From positions 1,302,001 to 1,366,000 of the forward strand of contig JAKLMB010000008.1 in assembly GCA_022813625.1 (NCBI GenBank): a stretch of 64,000 bases of DNA, written 5' to 3'. Made by a program: the position numbers and the translations under genes. This DNA comes from Aaosphaeria pasadenensis (lineage: Eukaryota; Ascomycota; Dothideomycetes; Pleosporales). The notes below the pieces were generated by a model. The model ran no database searches, was not told the DNA's origin, and was given only the letters and a program-made list of their open reading frames with translations. Each line of letters starts with the position of its first letter. The stretch's first letter is position 1. Positions 21,873 to 31,587 of this stretch are shown here, piece after piece.

Positions 21873-23457
21873 TCAAGCATGTCTTGATCGTAGCTTTGTG
21901 ATCAATCTGGCATCATCTGCTAGATAACTTGCCAACCTCTCAAGTGACATTGTTTCGTTACGATGCCGCCCAAAACCTTCGATATGTGTACTGTAGTGTG
22001 CTTCGTAATCCCACTTTCGGCTAAAAACCTTCTTGCAAATCTTACAGGTATAGCCGTTGCCATTGTGCATTTCAATATGTCTCTTCAGACGTGCGGACGA
22101 TCCAAACGTTGACGTACAACGCTTATCCTCTGAAAGGAGTCGGCCACATTTGAAATTGCGAGTACCTCTTCTACATTTATCAATCTTCTCATCCTGGCTA
22201 GGTGTATCGAGCTGGGCGGTAGTGTTAGTACTGAAGTCCTGCGTGTTGGCGTCCGGTGCGCCTTCAGAAAATGCCGTGTTCGTCAACCCAGAGTACTGGC
22301 TAATACCAAGAGCTATCAGTGACAATATCCCCTTTGCAGCGATTAATGGGTACTTACTTGCTGGCCATATTGGTTTCTATCTCTTGGTTCAATGAAGTCG
22401 AGCGCTTTGAAGTTGGGCGCTTTGAAGTCGAGCGCTTTGAAGTTGGGCGCTTTGAAGTTGGGCGCTTTGAAGTCGAGCGCTTTGAAGTCGAGCGCTTTGA
22501 AGTCGAGCGCGGTAATGGAGCTGGGACATTCAATGGACCTGGAATATTTGATGGAGCTGGGTCCTTCGATGTCGGGCCTTCTGATGGAGCTGGGACATTC
22601 AATGGGCCTGGAATATTCAATGGAGCTGGGTCCTTCNNNNNNNNNNNNNNNNNNNNNNNNNNNNNNNNNNNNNNNNNNNNNNNNNNNNNNNNNNNNNNNN
22701 NNNNNNNNNNNNNNNNNNNNNNNNNNNNNNNNNNNNNNNNNNNNNNNNNNNNNNNNNNNNNNNNNNNNNNNNNNNNNNNNNNNNNNNNNNNNNNNNNNNN
22801 NNNNNNNNNNNNNNNNNNNNNNNNNNNNNNNNNNNNNNNNNNNNNNNNNNNNNNNNNNNNNNNNNNNNNNNNNNNNNNNNNNNNNNNNNNNNNNNNNNNN
22901 NNNNNNNNNNNNNNNNNNNNNNNNNNNNNNNNNNNNNNNNNNNNNNNNNNNNNNNNNNNNNNNNNNNNNNNNNNNNNNNNNNNNNNNNNNNNNNNNNNNN
23001 NNNNNNNNNNNNNNNNNNNNNNNNNNNNNNNNNNNNNNNNNNNNNNTGGGCCATCGAACGAAGTTGGGATATTAAATGAAGCTGGGACATCGAACGAAGC
23101 TGGGACATTGAACGAAGCTGGGACATTGGATGAAGCTAGGACATTGAACGAAGCTGGGCCATCGAACGAAGTTGGGATATTAAATGAAGCTGGGACATCG
23201 AACGAAGCTGGGACATTGAACGAAGCTGGGATATTGAACGAAGCTGGGACATTAAACGAAACTGGGATATTGAACGAAGCTAGGACATCGAATGAAGCTG
23301 GGACATCAAACGAAGCTAGGACATCATCGAATGAAGCTGTGACATCGAACGAAACTGGGCCACCTGATGAAGCTGGGAGCAGCTCCTGAGATCTTTCTGG
23401 CCCAAAGGTCCATGACAGACCCCCGTCGAAGTTCGGTTGATGGGTAGTAGAAGACAT
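21873..23457 (-). CDS. C2H2 zinc-finger family, copy 4 (both fingers intact)
   Basis: Two exons, 23457-22358 and 22299-21873, with a 58-bp phase-2 intron (GTAAGTACCC...GGTATTAG). Start MSSTTHQPNF matches the family. Exon 1 is almost entirely repeats: 18-bp units encoding F-N/D-V/I-P-A-S, an assembly gap, then NIPGPLNVPAP units and 15-bp STSKR units just before the intron. Exon 2 carries finger 1 (CGRLLSEDKRC...HIEMH, C-X9-C-X12-H-X3-H), finger 2 (CKICKKVFSRKWDYEAHYSTH, canonical) and the conserved tail TMSLERLASYLADDARLIT. It is the best candidate for a working family member, probably a nuclear DNA-binding protein with an expanded low-complexity N-terminus. Total length is unknown because of the gap. 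Confidence 0.8.
22388..22512 (-). repeat. 15-bp coding minisatellite of C2H2 copy 4
   Basis: Eight to nine units of GAAGTCGAGCGCTTT or GAAGTTGGGCGCTTT (plus strand) encode STSKR/PTSKR on the coding strand. This basic block is absent from the other copies. Confidence 0.9.
22637..23046. other. Assembly gap of 410 N
   Basis: Undetermined bases inside the tandem repeats of C2H2 copy 4. The frames on both sides agree as drawn, but the size may be an estimate. Confidence 0.95.
23047..23390 (-). repeat. 18-bp coding minisatellite of C2H2 copy 4
   Basis: About nineteen units of the type GAAGCTGGGACATTGAAC encode FNVPAS-like hexamers. One unit near 23320 has an extra ATC triplet, which keeps the frame. 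A higher-order period is visible: GGGCCATCGAACGAAGTTGG recurs at 23047 and 23156. Confidence 0.9.
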
Positions 23458-23489
23458 TGTATGAAACACAGGAAGACGAGGCGTTAGAA

Positions 23490-23655
23490 GTGTTTAAGTC
23501 AAATAAAAAGTAAGCAAGTTAGTCAGACCCTGCGCAAAGGCCACATGGAAACAAGAGAATCAGCATGTAACATCGCGGGATCGGGTAACTTCTCCCGTCT
23601 GCGATCCTGCGCAGGCGCTTTACTCAATGCACCCTAAGTCTTGGTTTATGTACTT
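23490..23655 (-). promoter_or_regulatory. Conserved upstream motifs of C2H2 copy 4
   Basis: On the minus strand, from distal to proximal: AAGTACATAAACC, GCATTGAGTAAAGCG, CCGATCCCGCGA and the TATA-like TTGACTTAAACAC. The order and sequence parallel those upstream of copies 1 and 3. Confidence 0.5.
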
Positions 23656-23965
23656 CAACTGGGTTATTGAATGCAAGTGATCATGATGGGACACAATTTC
23701 GTGACTGATCCCAGTCATTATCACGTATCGGCATTAGATGAGAATGACTGGCCTCTCATGTAGTTTACCTTGAGGCGCAAGCTATAAAATTTTGCACGTC
23801 TAAAGGGACACCGAAACAGCGCTCATGTGAGAGTAATAGGTATTGTAGATCAGGGGACGAGAGGTTGCCCAGTACACGTAGACTTCCTTCAACCAGTTTA
23901 TCGTAGACTTGCGAAGGGAATCAAAAATGTAATTATGATATTTAGTGTAGATGAACATCTCCGCA

Positions 23966-24388
23966 TTACTTCAGTTTCTCCCCTCCAAATCTGGACTGTA
24001 ACTTGTCTTTTAATTTGTGATCATCCGATAGATGACCCAATGCATCCGAAAATGGCATTGTACAGTTCCTGAAACGTTTTTTAGGCTGTGCAACATGTGT
24101 GTAGTAGTGTTGGCTCGATGAAATCGCCTCAGGCAAATCTTACAGTTAGACTTAAGTTTGGCAGAATGTGCGTCAACATGCGCAGGTGTACAGGTTTTGT
24201 GAACGAAAGACCGCAAGCCTGGCCATCTGATAGCGATCACATCTGAAGACACGCCCCTTGCTAGATGCGTTGAGAAAGGAAGTAGTGTTGACATTTGATG
24301 AAGCTGTTTTCGTCACCTGGGGCCGTGTTTCGCCCACCTGAAAGTGTTCACTTTGACGATCGTCAGCAACAGGTTCTCCTTTCACCAA
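23966..24388 (-). pseudogene. C2H2 zinc-finger family, copy 5 (dead, repeat tract lost)
   Basis: Three minus-strand frames together cover the finger exon. One holds GRVFRCDRYQMARLAVF (finger 1 start), the next CKICLRRFHRANTTTHMLH (finger 2) and a third the family tail (TMPFSDALGHLSDDHKLK, ending in a stop at 23966). Frame changes between them and the missing minisatellite exon show decay. It lies just upstream of copy 4 in the same orientation, suggesting an old tandem duplicate. Confidence 0.75.
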
Positions 24389-24639
24389 TAGATGGGAACA
24401 TACAGGCCATCTTAAGAATTGCTGCTGGGGTAAGATCCTTATAATTCAATGGCAGTTTCCCGTGACTTGGATTGTTGCATAAAATATGGCAAGATCGTAG
24501 AGACATTGTAGGAAACCTTTTGTTGCGGCCGTGAGAAGTGATGTAGTGAAGTGATGTAAAATGAAGGTGATTCAGAAGGGGTTACTGAGTCTTGAGTCAA
24601 GCAAAAAAACTTCGACTGCCGAACTGTCTCCTGTGCGTT

Positions 24640-24885
24640 TCCGCGCCTTTCTTTTCTTAGTTGCTAGAAGAATAACGCACATCTAGCGGCGATTTGTGAT
24701 ACTTCTGTCCAAACTGCTTTCTACTAGGGCATTTGATGAACTGAGGTCTTACGGCGACGCAGAGAACTATGAAGCGTAAGCCCTGAACAAGTGCTGCTCT
24801 ATGTGCTTTGGACATGTCGAAAGCAACATTCAAGCATAATACTTACTCACTTTGCAGACTCCAAGTAGAATGACAAAGATCTTTT
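24640..24885 (-). pseudogene. Coiled-coil family relic, copy C
   Basis: AGAATAACGCACATCTAGCGGCG recalls ATAACGCATATCTAGCGGCA at 5400, and AGCAACATTCAAGCATAATACTTAC recalls 32136-32165 in copy B, including its intron donor (GTAAGTA on the minus strand). The coiled-coil part itself is gone. It is a small relic of the family also seen at 4867 and 31588. Confidence 0.5.
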
Positions 24886-25254
24886 AAAAACTCTCTATTA
24901 TTCACTGTAGCACATACTAAGCCGGGACAAGTAACATATTGAATGTCAAGCATCAAATATCGGGATCTAATTAAGTACAGGTAGACAGAAGATCTACCAC
25001 AACTTTGGCTTTCCCGTTCTCCTTGATCTGAGATAGCGGGGTAACATGGAGGCCCGGTCTTTTCCTAGACTTTGTCGCCTTCGGATATTGAAGATTCTGT
25101 AGGGCTTTAGGTTTGCATTTCCTCCAATTAAATGGGAGGCTGGTCATTCCATCCTTCTGTAGCCCTCCGTTGTGTGGGGGGCTTCTACGAGGAAACCATT
25201 GCTATGGCAAAACGCAGGGATATTGACCAATCAGCTGCAACCAACCTCACTAAC

Positions 25255-25480
25255 CTCCCTCACCAACCTCCCTTATTAACCTCACCGACCTCCCTTGTCA
25301 ACCTCACCGACCTCCCTCGTCAACCTCACCGACCTCCCTTGTCAACCTTACCGACCTCCCTCGTCAACCTCACCGACCTCCCTCGTCAACCTCACCGACC
25401 TCCCTCGTCAACCTCACCGACCTCCCTTGTTAACCTCACTGACCTCCCTCGTCAACCTCACCGACCTCTTCCTCTGCATC
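25255..25480 (+). repeat. 22-bp minisatellite ahead of the 25514 gene
   Basis: About ten units of CCGACCTCCCTCGTCAACCTCA. The unit is not a multiple of three, so the three frames cycle and all stay open through the array. The last unit ends about 45 bp before ATG 25514. Confidence 0.9.
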
Positions 25481-25513
25481 TCTATCTCACCGACAACACC
25501 AACTTCATCAGCT

Positions 25514-26248
25514 ATGGGGAAAGTCCGAATTTCTAAAGTTGCTGAAGCCCTTGCAAGAGAACAAACTATCTCTACAGTCTACAAGGCTGAACTAGATGAT
25601 CGATTAGTCCTAGCTTTCAGGTCGCCTCCAAAACGTTATGCACAAGCAACTCCCCCTCCTACAGCTACTCAATTAAATCAACGTGCTTTCCGAAGAAAGG
25701 CCTCCCAAGTCTACGGAAGGGTTTTAAAGGAGAGGCCTGACGAGCTTCTCTGCGTCATTATAGCAATAACACCGAGGGGGTGCGAAACTTTCAACTTAGC
25801 AGAGTTCCTGGCACGGCCACCCAGGAAATTTGTGCCTCTCGATACTAGGGCTCGAGTCATTCTCCAGTCCATCGCTTTTAGTCAACATTTTGATAAGGAT
25901 CCAAAGTTCCAAGAGTGGCGGAACATGCTTTTCCCGCCTGTTACTGGTGGACCACTTGCACACAAGCTAAGCGTCGCGAGGAGGGAAATCATCCACAAGT
26001 TTGGCCGAACAGTTTTCTGCCAATTACGAGATCAAGAGAGCTCTCCTGAGGTTACGACATGTGTACGGGCCCACGCCCGTTCCGATCAACTTAAGGATAC
26101 CATTCTCTTCTTCGATCTCGTCCCATGTCCAGACCTGATGGAGGTTCTATTCCCAAATAGTGTGTGTCAAGAGAAGCCAACTGGAAGTGACACAGATATT
26201 GGTCAGTACACACATCGCAATAAGAATCGCATAATTGATCTCAAATAG
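25514..26248 (+). CDS. Unknown 244-residue protein
   Basis: I chose MGKVRISKVAEALAREQ as the start because upstream sequence is repeat; the frame itself is open from 25295 through the array. The protein is mixed helical, with basic segments (FRRKASQVYGRVLKERPDEL) and FQEWRNMLFPPVTGG. No domain is recognised. A GTCAGT donor at about 26201 could splice to the exon beginning at 26509 in the right phase, but an independent start at 26419 explains that exon better. The 22-bp array sits where the 5' UTR or promoter would be. Confidence 0.6.
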   Translation: MGKVRISKVAEALAREQTISTVYKAELDDRLVLAFRSPPKRYAQATPPPTATQLNQRAFRRKASQVYGRVLKERPDELLCVIIAITPRGCETFNLAEFLARPPRKFVPLDTRARVILQSIAFSQHFDKDPKFQEWRNMLFPPVTGGPLAHKLSVARREIIHKFGRTVFCQLRDQESSPEVTTCVRAHARSDQLKDTILFFDLVPCPDLMEVLFPNSVCQEKPTGSDTDIGQYTHRNKNRIIDLK

Positions 26249-26418
26249 ATACATATAAGGAAGCATCTTGGCGAGGTGTTGAGACTACTTTTCCATCGCT
26301 TATTGTTCAGAGCATGGAAGAAAGTCAGTTGCGTAAGTGGGAGAAGAGCCATAGCATATATGATACTACTAACTGCGTTGAAATGAAAGTAAAAAGGCAG
26401 GAACCACAAGAGGTCACT

Positions 26419-26738
26419 ATGTCCCTGCGTATTGGCTTCTACGCAGGTATGGACTTAGTGAGTGAAATATTTAGATGAGATTCCTAAATGCACTTTCCTT
26501 CTTTCCAGGTCCCATTGAGGAGAAATACGCCGATATTTGCTGGCAGTGCAATCTCACCGTCTCCTTTGGTTGTCCAAATGCTGTGGCCATTGATGTCCTG
26601 AAAAGTGATGATTTCACATCTCGAAAAGTAAAATTTCCTCACTATCGGGCTGGCCTGGAAGTATTTGATTGTATCCCGTCTGCCATCGTTAAAGAAGTCC
26701 GCCGGCACTGTGAGGTTTTGCCACAGGTTACGCTGTGA
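26419..26738 (+). CDS. Small unknown two-exon gene
   Basis: ATG 26419 (MSLRIGFYAG) is joined by a 62-bp intron (26447-26508, GTATGG...TTTCCAG after a pyrimidine tract) to an exon running to 26738, giving 85 residues. Four Cys are present, including CWQCNLTVSFGC. There is no clear signal peptide. I do not recognise it. Alternatively the second exon belongs to the preceding gene. Confidence 0.45.
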
Positions 26739-27484
26739 GATAGTAAGCCTAGACTCTATGCATTAATTAAGGACATACCAAATTTGCTTCCATTACTGCT
26801 TCACCTGCCATTTAGTGCGGTTTGATTGAATATTGGAGAGGAAGGCCTAGAGTCCCTTCTTTAGTTTTTACTTCTATTTCTTGGAAGGGAGTGTACGGCT
26901 GCGCACCTTCAGCAGATCTGATGGGTTTGTTACACGAAGTTGAGGCTCTGAATTCTACGTAATTTTAGTATCGGAGCCCAAATGTCACGAGCAAGAGCGG
27001 GGCATTTGTGCCACACTGTGGCGCAGTTCAGATTACGTGGCGCTACAGAATTTATCCAACCAATTTCAGTTGGAAGCACATAGGCTTCGTCACCATGACC
27101 GAGACCTTTATTTCTTTTTACTGATAGGCATGGGACAGCTTCAATGAGCCCACGAACGACCGCCGTCCGCGAACAACATCCACCGCCGATCCGGGCCAGC
27201 TAGTCTTTCTCCCCATCGAGAAATTCATCATTGATCAGGAGAAGGGATGCCATCCGTCCGCGTTAGAGCATGCCAGTGTAGGCAATATCGGGCGTGCCCA
27301 TTAGGAATCGCATTGCCTTTTCGGGGTCAAGGCTCGCAGACAGGTATCGTCAATTGACTCTCACCGATAAAATAAGGGAAACTTTATCTTGATCAACAAA
27401 ATCAGTATATCATTCTACCCTACGCTCTACCTAGTTGCAACGTAGCTAACAAGATTTCGTTTGATGGGCCTTCGAGAGATATGT
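26739..27484. other. Gene-poor stretch
   Basis: No supported gene. GC-rich pieces around 27140-27320 look like old coding sequence but give no readable frame. Confidence 0.4.
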
Positions 27485-28113
27485 TCACGCACTCTGCATC
27501 GACGCTTCCAGGTCTGCCTTCCCTAGTGGCAACAATCTACTTGGGTCGACACTTCCGAATGGTGTTGGGCTCCGTCTGATCTCCTTTTCCTCTAGAATGG
27601 ATATCGATAGCACATCACCCTGATACTTGGATTCCGACTGGCGTTCATTGTTGGAGTGCGTGATGCGATGGGCCATCGAGAACGGGTAGTCGATGTTGTC
27701 ATCGTCATCGTCTGCGAGCCCAAGAGCTCCGTTGATACGGCGGACATCGTTACCTTCCTTTAGTCTTGTGAGTATATCTACTCAAGGAAAGATAGGGGAA
27801 TACTGACTCTATTTATGACTAGTGACTCTAATTTTCTAAACAGCTTCTTGGGATCTACGCAATCCTCCACCGACGACTTCGAAATCATTGGCGTATTGAA
27901 TAGCTGGCGACATTCCATGTTCTCTTGCACGTTCGAGATGGCGTATTTGCCGAAGCTCTTCGCATCGGGTGCTTGGAGATGAACGAGTCCATTTCCCTCC
28001 TCTCCTCCATTGATATTAGAGCGCTGTATGAAAATCGTCTCCAAAGCGGGGTGTAGGTTGATTTGCGCATTCTCGTCGCAGCATCTAGTGATAGGCTTAA
28101 GACTGGCCTCCAT
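27485..28113 (-). CDS. Unknown two-exon protein, 192 residues
   Basis: Exons 28113-27804 and 27753-27485 with a 50-bp intron (donor GTATTC, ACTAAAG near the acceptor GGAAG). Start MEASLKPITRCCDENAQINL. Exon 1 ends ...KLFRKLESLVINRVS and exon 2 continues NDVRRINGALG followed by an acidic run of five Asp (ADDDDDNIDYPF). The two frames make one coherent soluble protein across the intron, which supports the model. I recognise no domain. Confidence 0.55.
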
Positions 28114-28189
28114 TGTAAGACGAATCGAGCTTTTCCTTCAGAAAGATTGCAAATAGTTTAAGCAGCTATTCTTCACCAGTATTTGTATT

Positions 28190-28390
28190 CGTGGTAGTGC
28201 TGATATCTATTTGTACTACTAACCCCTCCTCGCTGGACCTGATCAATGACTGGACCATCCTAAACACGAGACCAACGGGGCCAATGCCAGATGGAGCAGG
28301 TCTGTGCTCATACATTTCGCCAAATTGTGACGTTTGCGTGCAGCAAGCATGCGAAGTAAGGAGACCCAAAGCATACTCCAGAGATCTCGC
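28190..28390 (+). repeat. Duplicated segment (also at 2950-3130)
   Basis: Second copy of the segment at 2950-3130. Here it forms the upstream region of the bHLH-like gene at 28517, so it may contain that family's promoter. Confidence 0.6.
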
Positions 28391-28516
28391 ATCATGTACC
28401 AAGTAGGACTTACTAATTCTATTGGTACAAGCAACAGCACATTAACTTATAATGCACCAGGTCACTGGCTTGTCACGTCTGAACATTGTTCTCTCGTTGC
28501 ATTCACCTCCGCAAGC

Positions 28517-29284
28517 ATGGAATGCTATGATCGATCGTTGCTTGCTAGGTTCAACAAACGGTCCGCTCAACCGCACCCACCAGTAGCTGATAATTATCAA
28601 TTGTATGTCTCACCTCATCTCCTAAGGCTTAGTACTCAGAGCAACAGTAGCACGAGCATTCCTCAACTGCCTCAGTTGCGTACCATCCATGAACAACTTG
28701 AACTAAACCCAACAGTGGTTGATAATCATCAGTTGTATGTCTCATCTCCTCTCCTAAGGCTTAGTACTCAGAGCGACAGTAGCACAAACATTCCTCAACC
28801 GCTTCAGTTGCGTACCAGCCATGAACAACTAGAACCAATCGTGATATTTTCAGGAACCACGCTTGCAACGAAGCCAAAGCGTCGCAAGCCACTCGACAAG
28901 AAGAAGGAGGCGGTCACTGGGCGTCGCAAGCCACTCGACAAGAGTAAGAAGGCAGACATTGAGCGAGATCGCCGAAATAAAGGGACAGCAACATTGGTCC
29001 GCCATCAGAATCTTCTGTACAACTGGGGCCATGGTAGGGATTGGAAGGCACTCAAGGTATCAAATTGTACCCAAACGGAGGAAGGCCGTCTTTGCTACCA
29101 AAAGCACGATATTCTATCAACATCTTTTGATGTGCTCAACATGCAATGGAAAGGGATTTTTGACGTAATGAGGCTTCTTGCGGACTTGAAAGAGTACGTA
29201 CCTAACAATAAGAGGCGTATAATAGATATGTTTCTGGAGGATCAGTATCAGAGCCTACAATTAGTAAATAGTTTAGGAGAATAG
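28517..29284 (+). CDS. bHLH-like protein, member 2
   Basis: Start MECYDRSLLARF chosen by homology with member 1 (MDPYDERLLARL); the frame is open further upstream. 255 residues in one exon. Residues about 24-115 contain a 45-residue unit repeated twice (each with QLYVS..LLRLSTQS). Then comes a basic stretch (KPKRRKPLDKKKEA, duplicated as GRRKPLDKSKKAD), ERDRRNKGTATLVRHQNLL, a loop, and the helix-2-like KHDILSTSFDVLNMQ. The C-terminus aligns with member 1 (KEYVPNNKRRIIDMFLE against RDTLPADKKAKVDAFLE). Here the basic region is much better than in member 1. Likely a nuclear dimerising DNA-binding protein, by motif only. Confidence 0.6.
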   Translation: MECYDRSLLARFNKRSAQPHPPVADNYQLYVSPHLLRLSTQSNSSTSIPQLPQLRTIHEQLELNPTVVDNHQLYVSSPLLRLSTQSDSSTNIPQPLQLRTSHEQLEPIVIFSGTTLATKPKRRKPLDKKKEAVTGRRKPLDKSKKADIERDRRNKGTATLVRHQNLLYNWGHGRDWKALKVSNCTQTEEGRLCYQKHDILSTSFDVLNMQWKGIFDVMRLLADLKEYVPNNKRRIIDMFLEDQYQSLQLVNSLGE

Positions 29285-29739
29285 CTCAGTGACCTCTTCT
29301 GGTGCTTGATGAATGAAAGTACGTGACCCCCAAATTGCCAATTCTTTCAAGGTCGTTTATCTTCATGCGTTGAACAGGAACGATAACAAGGGCCGATCCT
29401 GGTCACACTTCGCCATATTGGACGTTGACGAATAAAGGGACGGGGGTTGGTGTAAGAGTGGCGCGACATGCGCGGGAACGTGAGGTGAATGTAATAGTTG
29501 GGAGCGGATCCATGGACGTATTACGTTGCTTGGCAGAATTCAACTCACCCTAGGCGTAATGAGGGCCTCCACATTACTACAATAGTAGTCCATCTTCCCC
29601 GTCTGATCTGGACCCACATTCCAGTGGCCTTGCCGTTTACCCCGTTTTTCCTTCTCACGGAGAGATGCCGAAGAGTAGTTTGTGACGAGAAAACAGCGAT
29701 GGTAAATTTTGGCAACCACACCCTAGAGAAGCCCACAAT

Positions 29740-29985
29740 AAACTAGGCAGCAGTATATCCCAACTAGTACTCAAGACAGAGCCAATCGTACACTCCTATC
29801 AAGAAACATCATGGAGCAATCTGTTGTTGACTCGATGGATTAGAATGATCGGCCGTCCGGAGGCAAATCAGCATAGCGGACGGGTGAAGTTTACCGTGAT
29901 GAGAGTGAAGACAGCCAATGTAACCAGGATAGAAATATACGACGACTTTTAACGATTTGCTACATGAATCAACTTCCTAAATTTT
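29740..29985. repeat. Orphan 3' flank of a lost C2H2-family copy
   Basis: TGGAGCAATCTG, GAATGATCGGCCG and ACGACGACTTTTAACGA follow the order seen in the 3' flank of copy 2 (3510-3690). No finger exon is detectable next to it; 30-30.4 kb instead holds unrelated short frames. Confidence 0.45.
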
Positions 29986-30467
29986 GATCTTAGGTTTTTC
30001 ACCAGCTCAAGAAGATAGCATGCAGGCCGAGGGGCATTATCTTGAAGTCAGAGATGTTTACGTTAGCAAGCAATTTCCAACACAACGTCGCGCAGAGTGC
30101 AAAGGCTTCGGGTACTATATGACTCAGACAGAATGGTACTTCTGTTCTTATTCCAGTTTTTCTGAGGTTTTATAGAGGAGTAAATGTACCATTTTAACTT
30201 CAGCTGATTCTCAATATGGCAGATGGTGCGTCGCTCGCGATCCATGGAAGGCGTGATTGGCAGATTGTGGTGGGCGTACACAACAACGCCATGTTGTTCC
30301 ACGCTAATGTTCATTTCCATTTCCGGACGTCATTCAGACAGGGTAGGTACTCCCTCTTTTGTCGCAGAGATAAAAAGAAAACAAAGGTAGCATAAAAGAA
30401 GAAAGCAACGCTGATCTAGGTTCAGAGAGTACAATCCCTCTTTGACCTACTAAGAATTGCTCACATC

Positions 30468-31186
30468 ATGCGGATTCGGATTCCTCGTCGTTTGAAGCGC
30501 ACCCAAAAGGATCACAATCTAAAGAAACATCGTCCTCGCATCAAAGGACGTCCCATTTCAGGAGAGCAGGATGTGGCTATGAGCACCCGCTGGACGCGCA
30601 TCGCCGCTTTCGAAATCGACATGATCAAAGCCGCAGCAGGAGGGAGCTCTGTTTACGAGAAGGATTTCCTACTTCTAGTCGAAGAAAACCAGATCCAATC
30701 CTATCTAGAGAGCTATAGTAATATCAGAACAGCTTCCCATAAGCACGAATTCTGCGATTACTACACTCCCGATGGTTCATGCGCATATTTCCCGTCAATC
30801 TGTATGATTATATCGTATTGTTAGTAATATCCTATTAACGTTCGACAGGCCTTTACATTGAGTGTGAAAACAGTCAATTGGTATATGATCATCTTCCAGT
30901 TATATTGTCCAGCACTTTCAAGCGAGATTCCAGTGAGCTGCTGCGTGGACAGATGAAGTTAGCGTTGGAAACCTGCTTAAAGCACGGTAAAAGGAGCCTT
31001 GTAATTGGGCCACTTGGTGTTAGCGAGCAATTTCCAGCTGTCACAGTCTCGAGGCTCTGGCGTGAGCTTCTTTTTCATGACTTTCGGGGCGAATTCGAGG
31101 ACGTAGTGTTTGCACTTCCAGGACATCTCGTCGATGCCTTTAGTGGCGAGTTAAATGCCTTGGCTGTATATTCATGCCACTATTAG
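30468..31186 (+). CDS. Protein resembling the C-terminal part of microbial-type PARG
   Basis: Two exons, 30468-30801 and 30849-31186, with a 47-bp intron (GTATGA...CGACAG), 223 residues. The C-terminal half (LALETCLKHGKRSLVIGPLG, then VSRLWRELL and FEDVVFALPG) resembles the end of the microbial-type poly(ADP-ribose) glycohydrolase/macro-like domain, where a V-L-G-A-W-G-C-G segment is followed by a helix and ExVVFA. The glycine-rich loop with paired Glu needed for catalysis in that family is not visible; the N-terminus is instead very basic (MRIRIPRRLKRTQKDHNLKK). If the relation is right, this is a truncated or non-catalytic derivative. The family link rests on my recollection of the pattern. 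Confidence 0.5.
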
Positions 31187-31587
31187 ATACTGATAGAGCT
31201 TTTGAATATCTATCATCTGTTCTGTTTCCAAGTCATTACAACCTTCTACCAAAAGTTCCCTAATATGGTAGGAGTGCAATGAAATGGCAAAGTGCCGATG
31301 GCAATCTGCAACCTAAGTTCACTTCCACCAACGTAGTGGGCTGTGATATCATCTTCCACGCGATTGGGCCTGATGCCGCCACCAGCTTTCGCAAAAGGAC
31401 TACTTCAGTCGGAGAATGGACGATGCGGATAATAACGTGGAGCAATGGAGTCTTCGGCTCCACCTTCCAACAAATTACACACCCCCATTAATGTTTCACA
31501 CAGAGACGCGTTAGGTCGTACGGTACGGTTGCTAAGTTGGAGGTCTTTTGGTGCACATACTTACGTATCATTGATATATCTGATACC

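Noticed and set aside
22319..23389. Plus-strand frame opposite C2H2 copy 4 (NEAGTLNEAG type)
   Set aside because: Shadow of the same kind; the minus strand carries the zinc-finger gene with a conserved intron.
28191..28402. Small genes on both strands at 28.2-28.4 kb
   Set aside because: They lie in the duplicated segment shared with 2950-3130, where the frames are not conserved.
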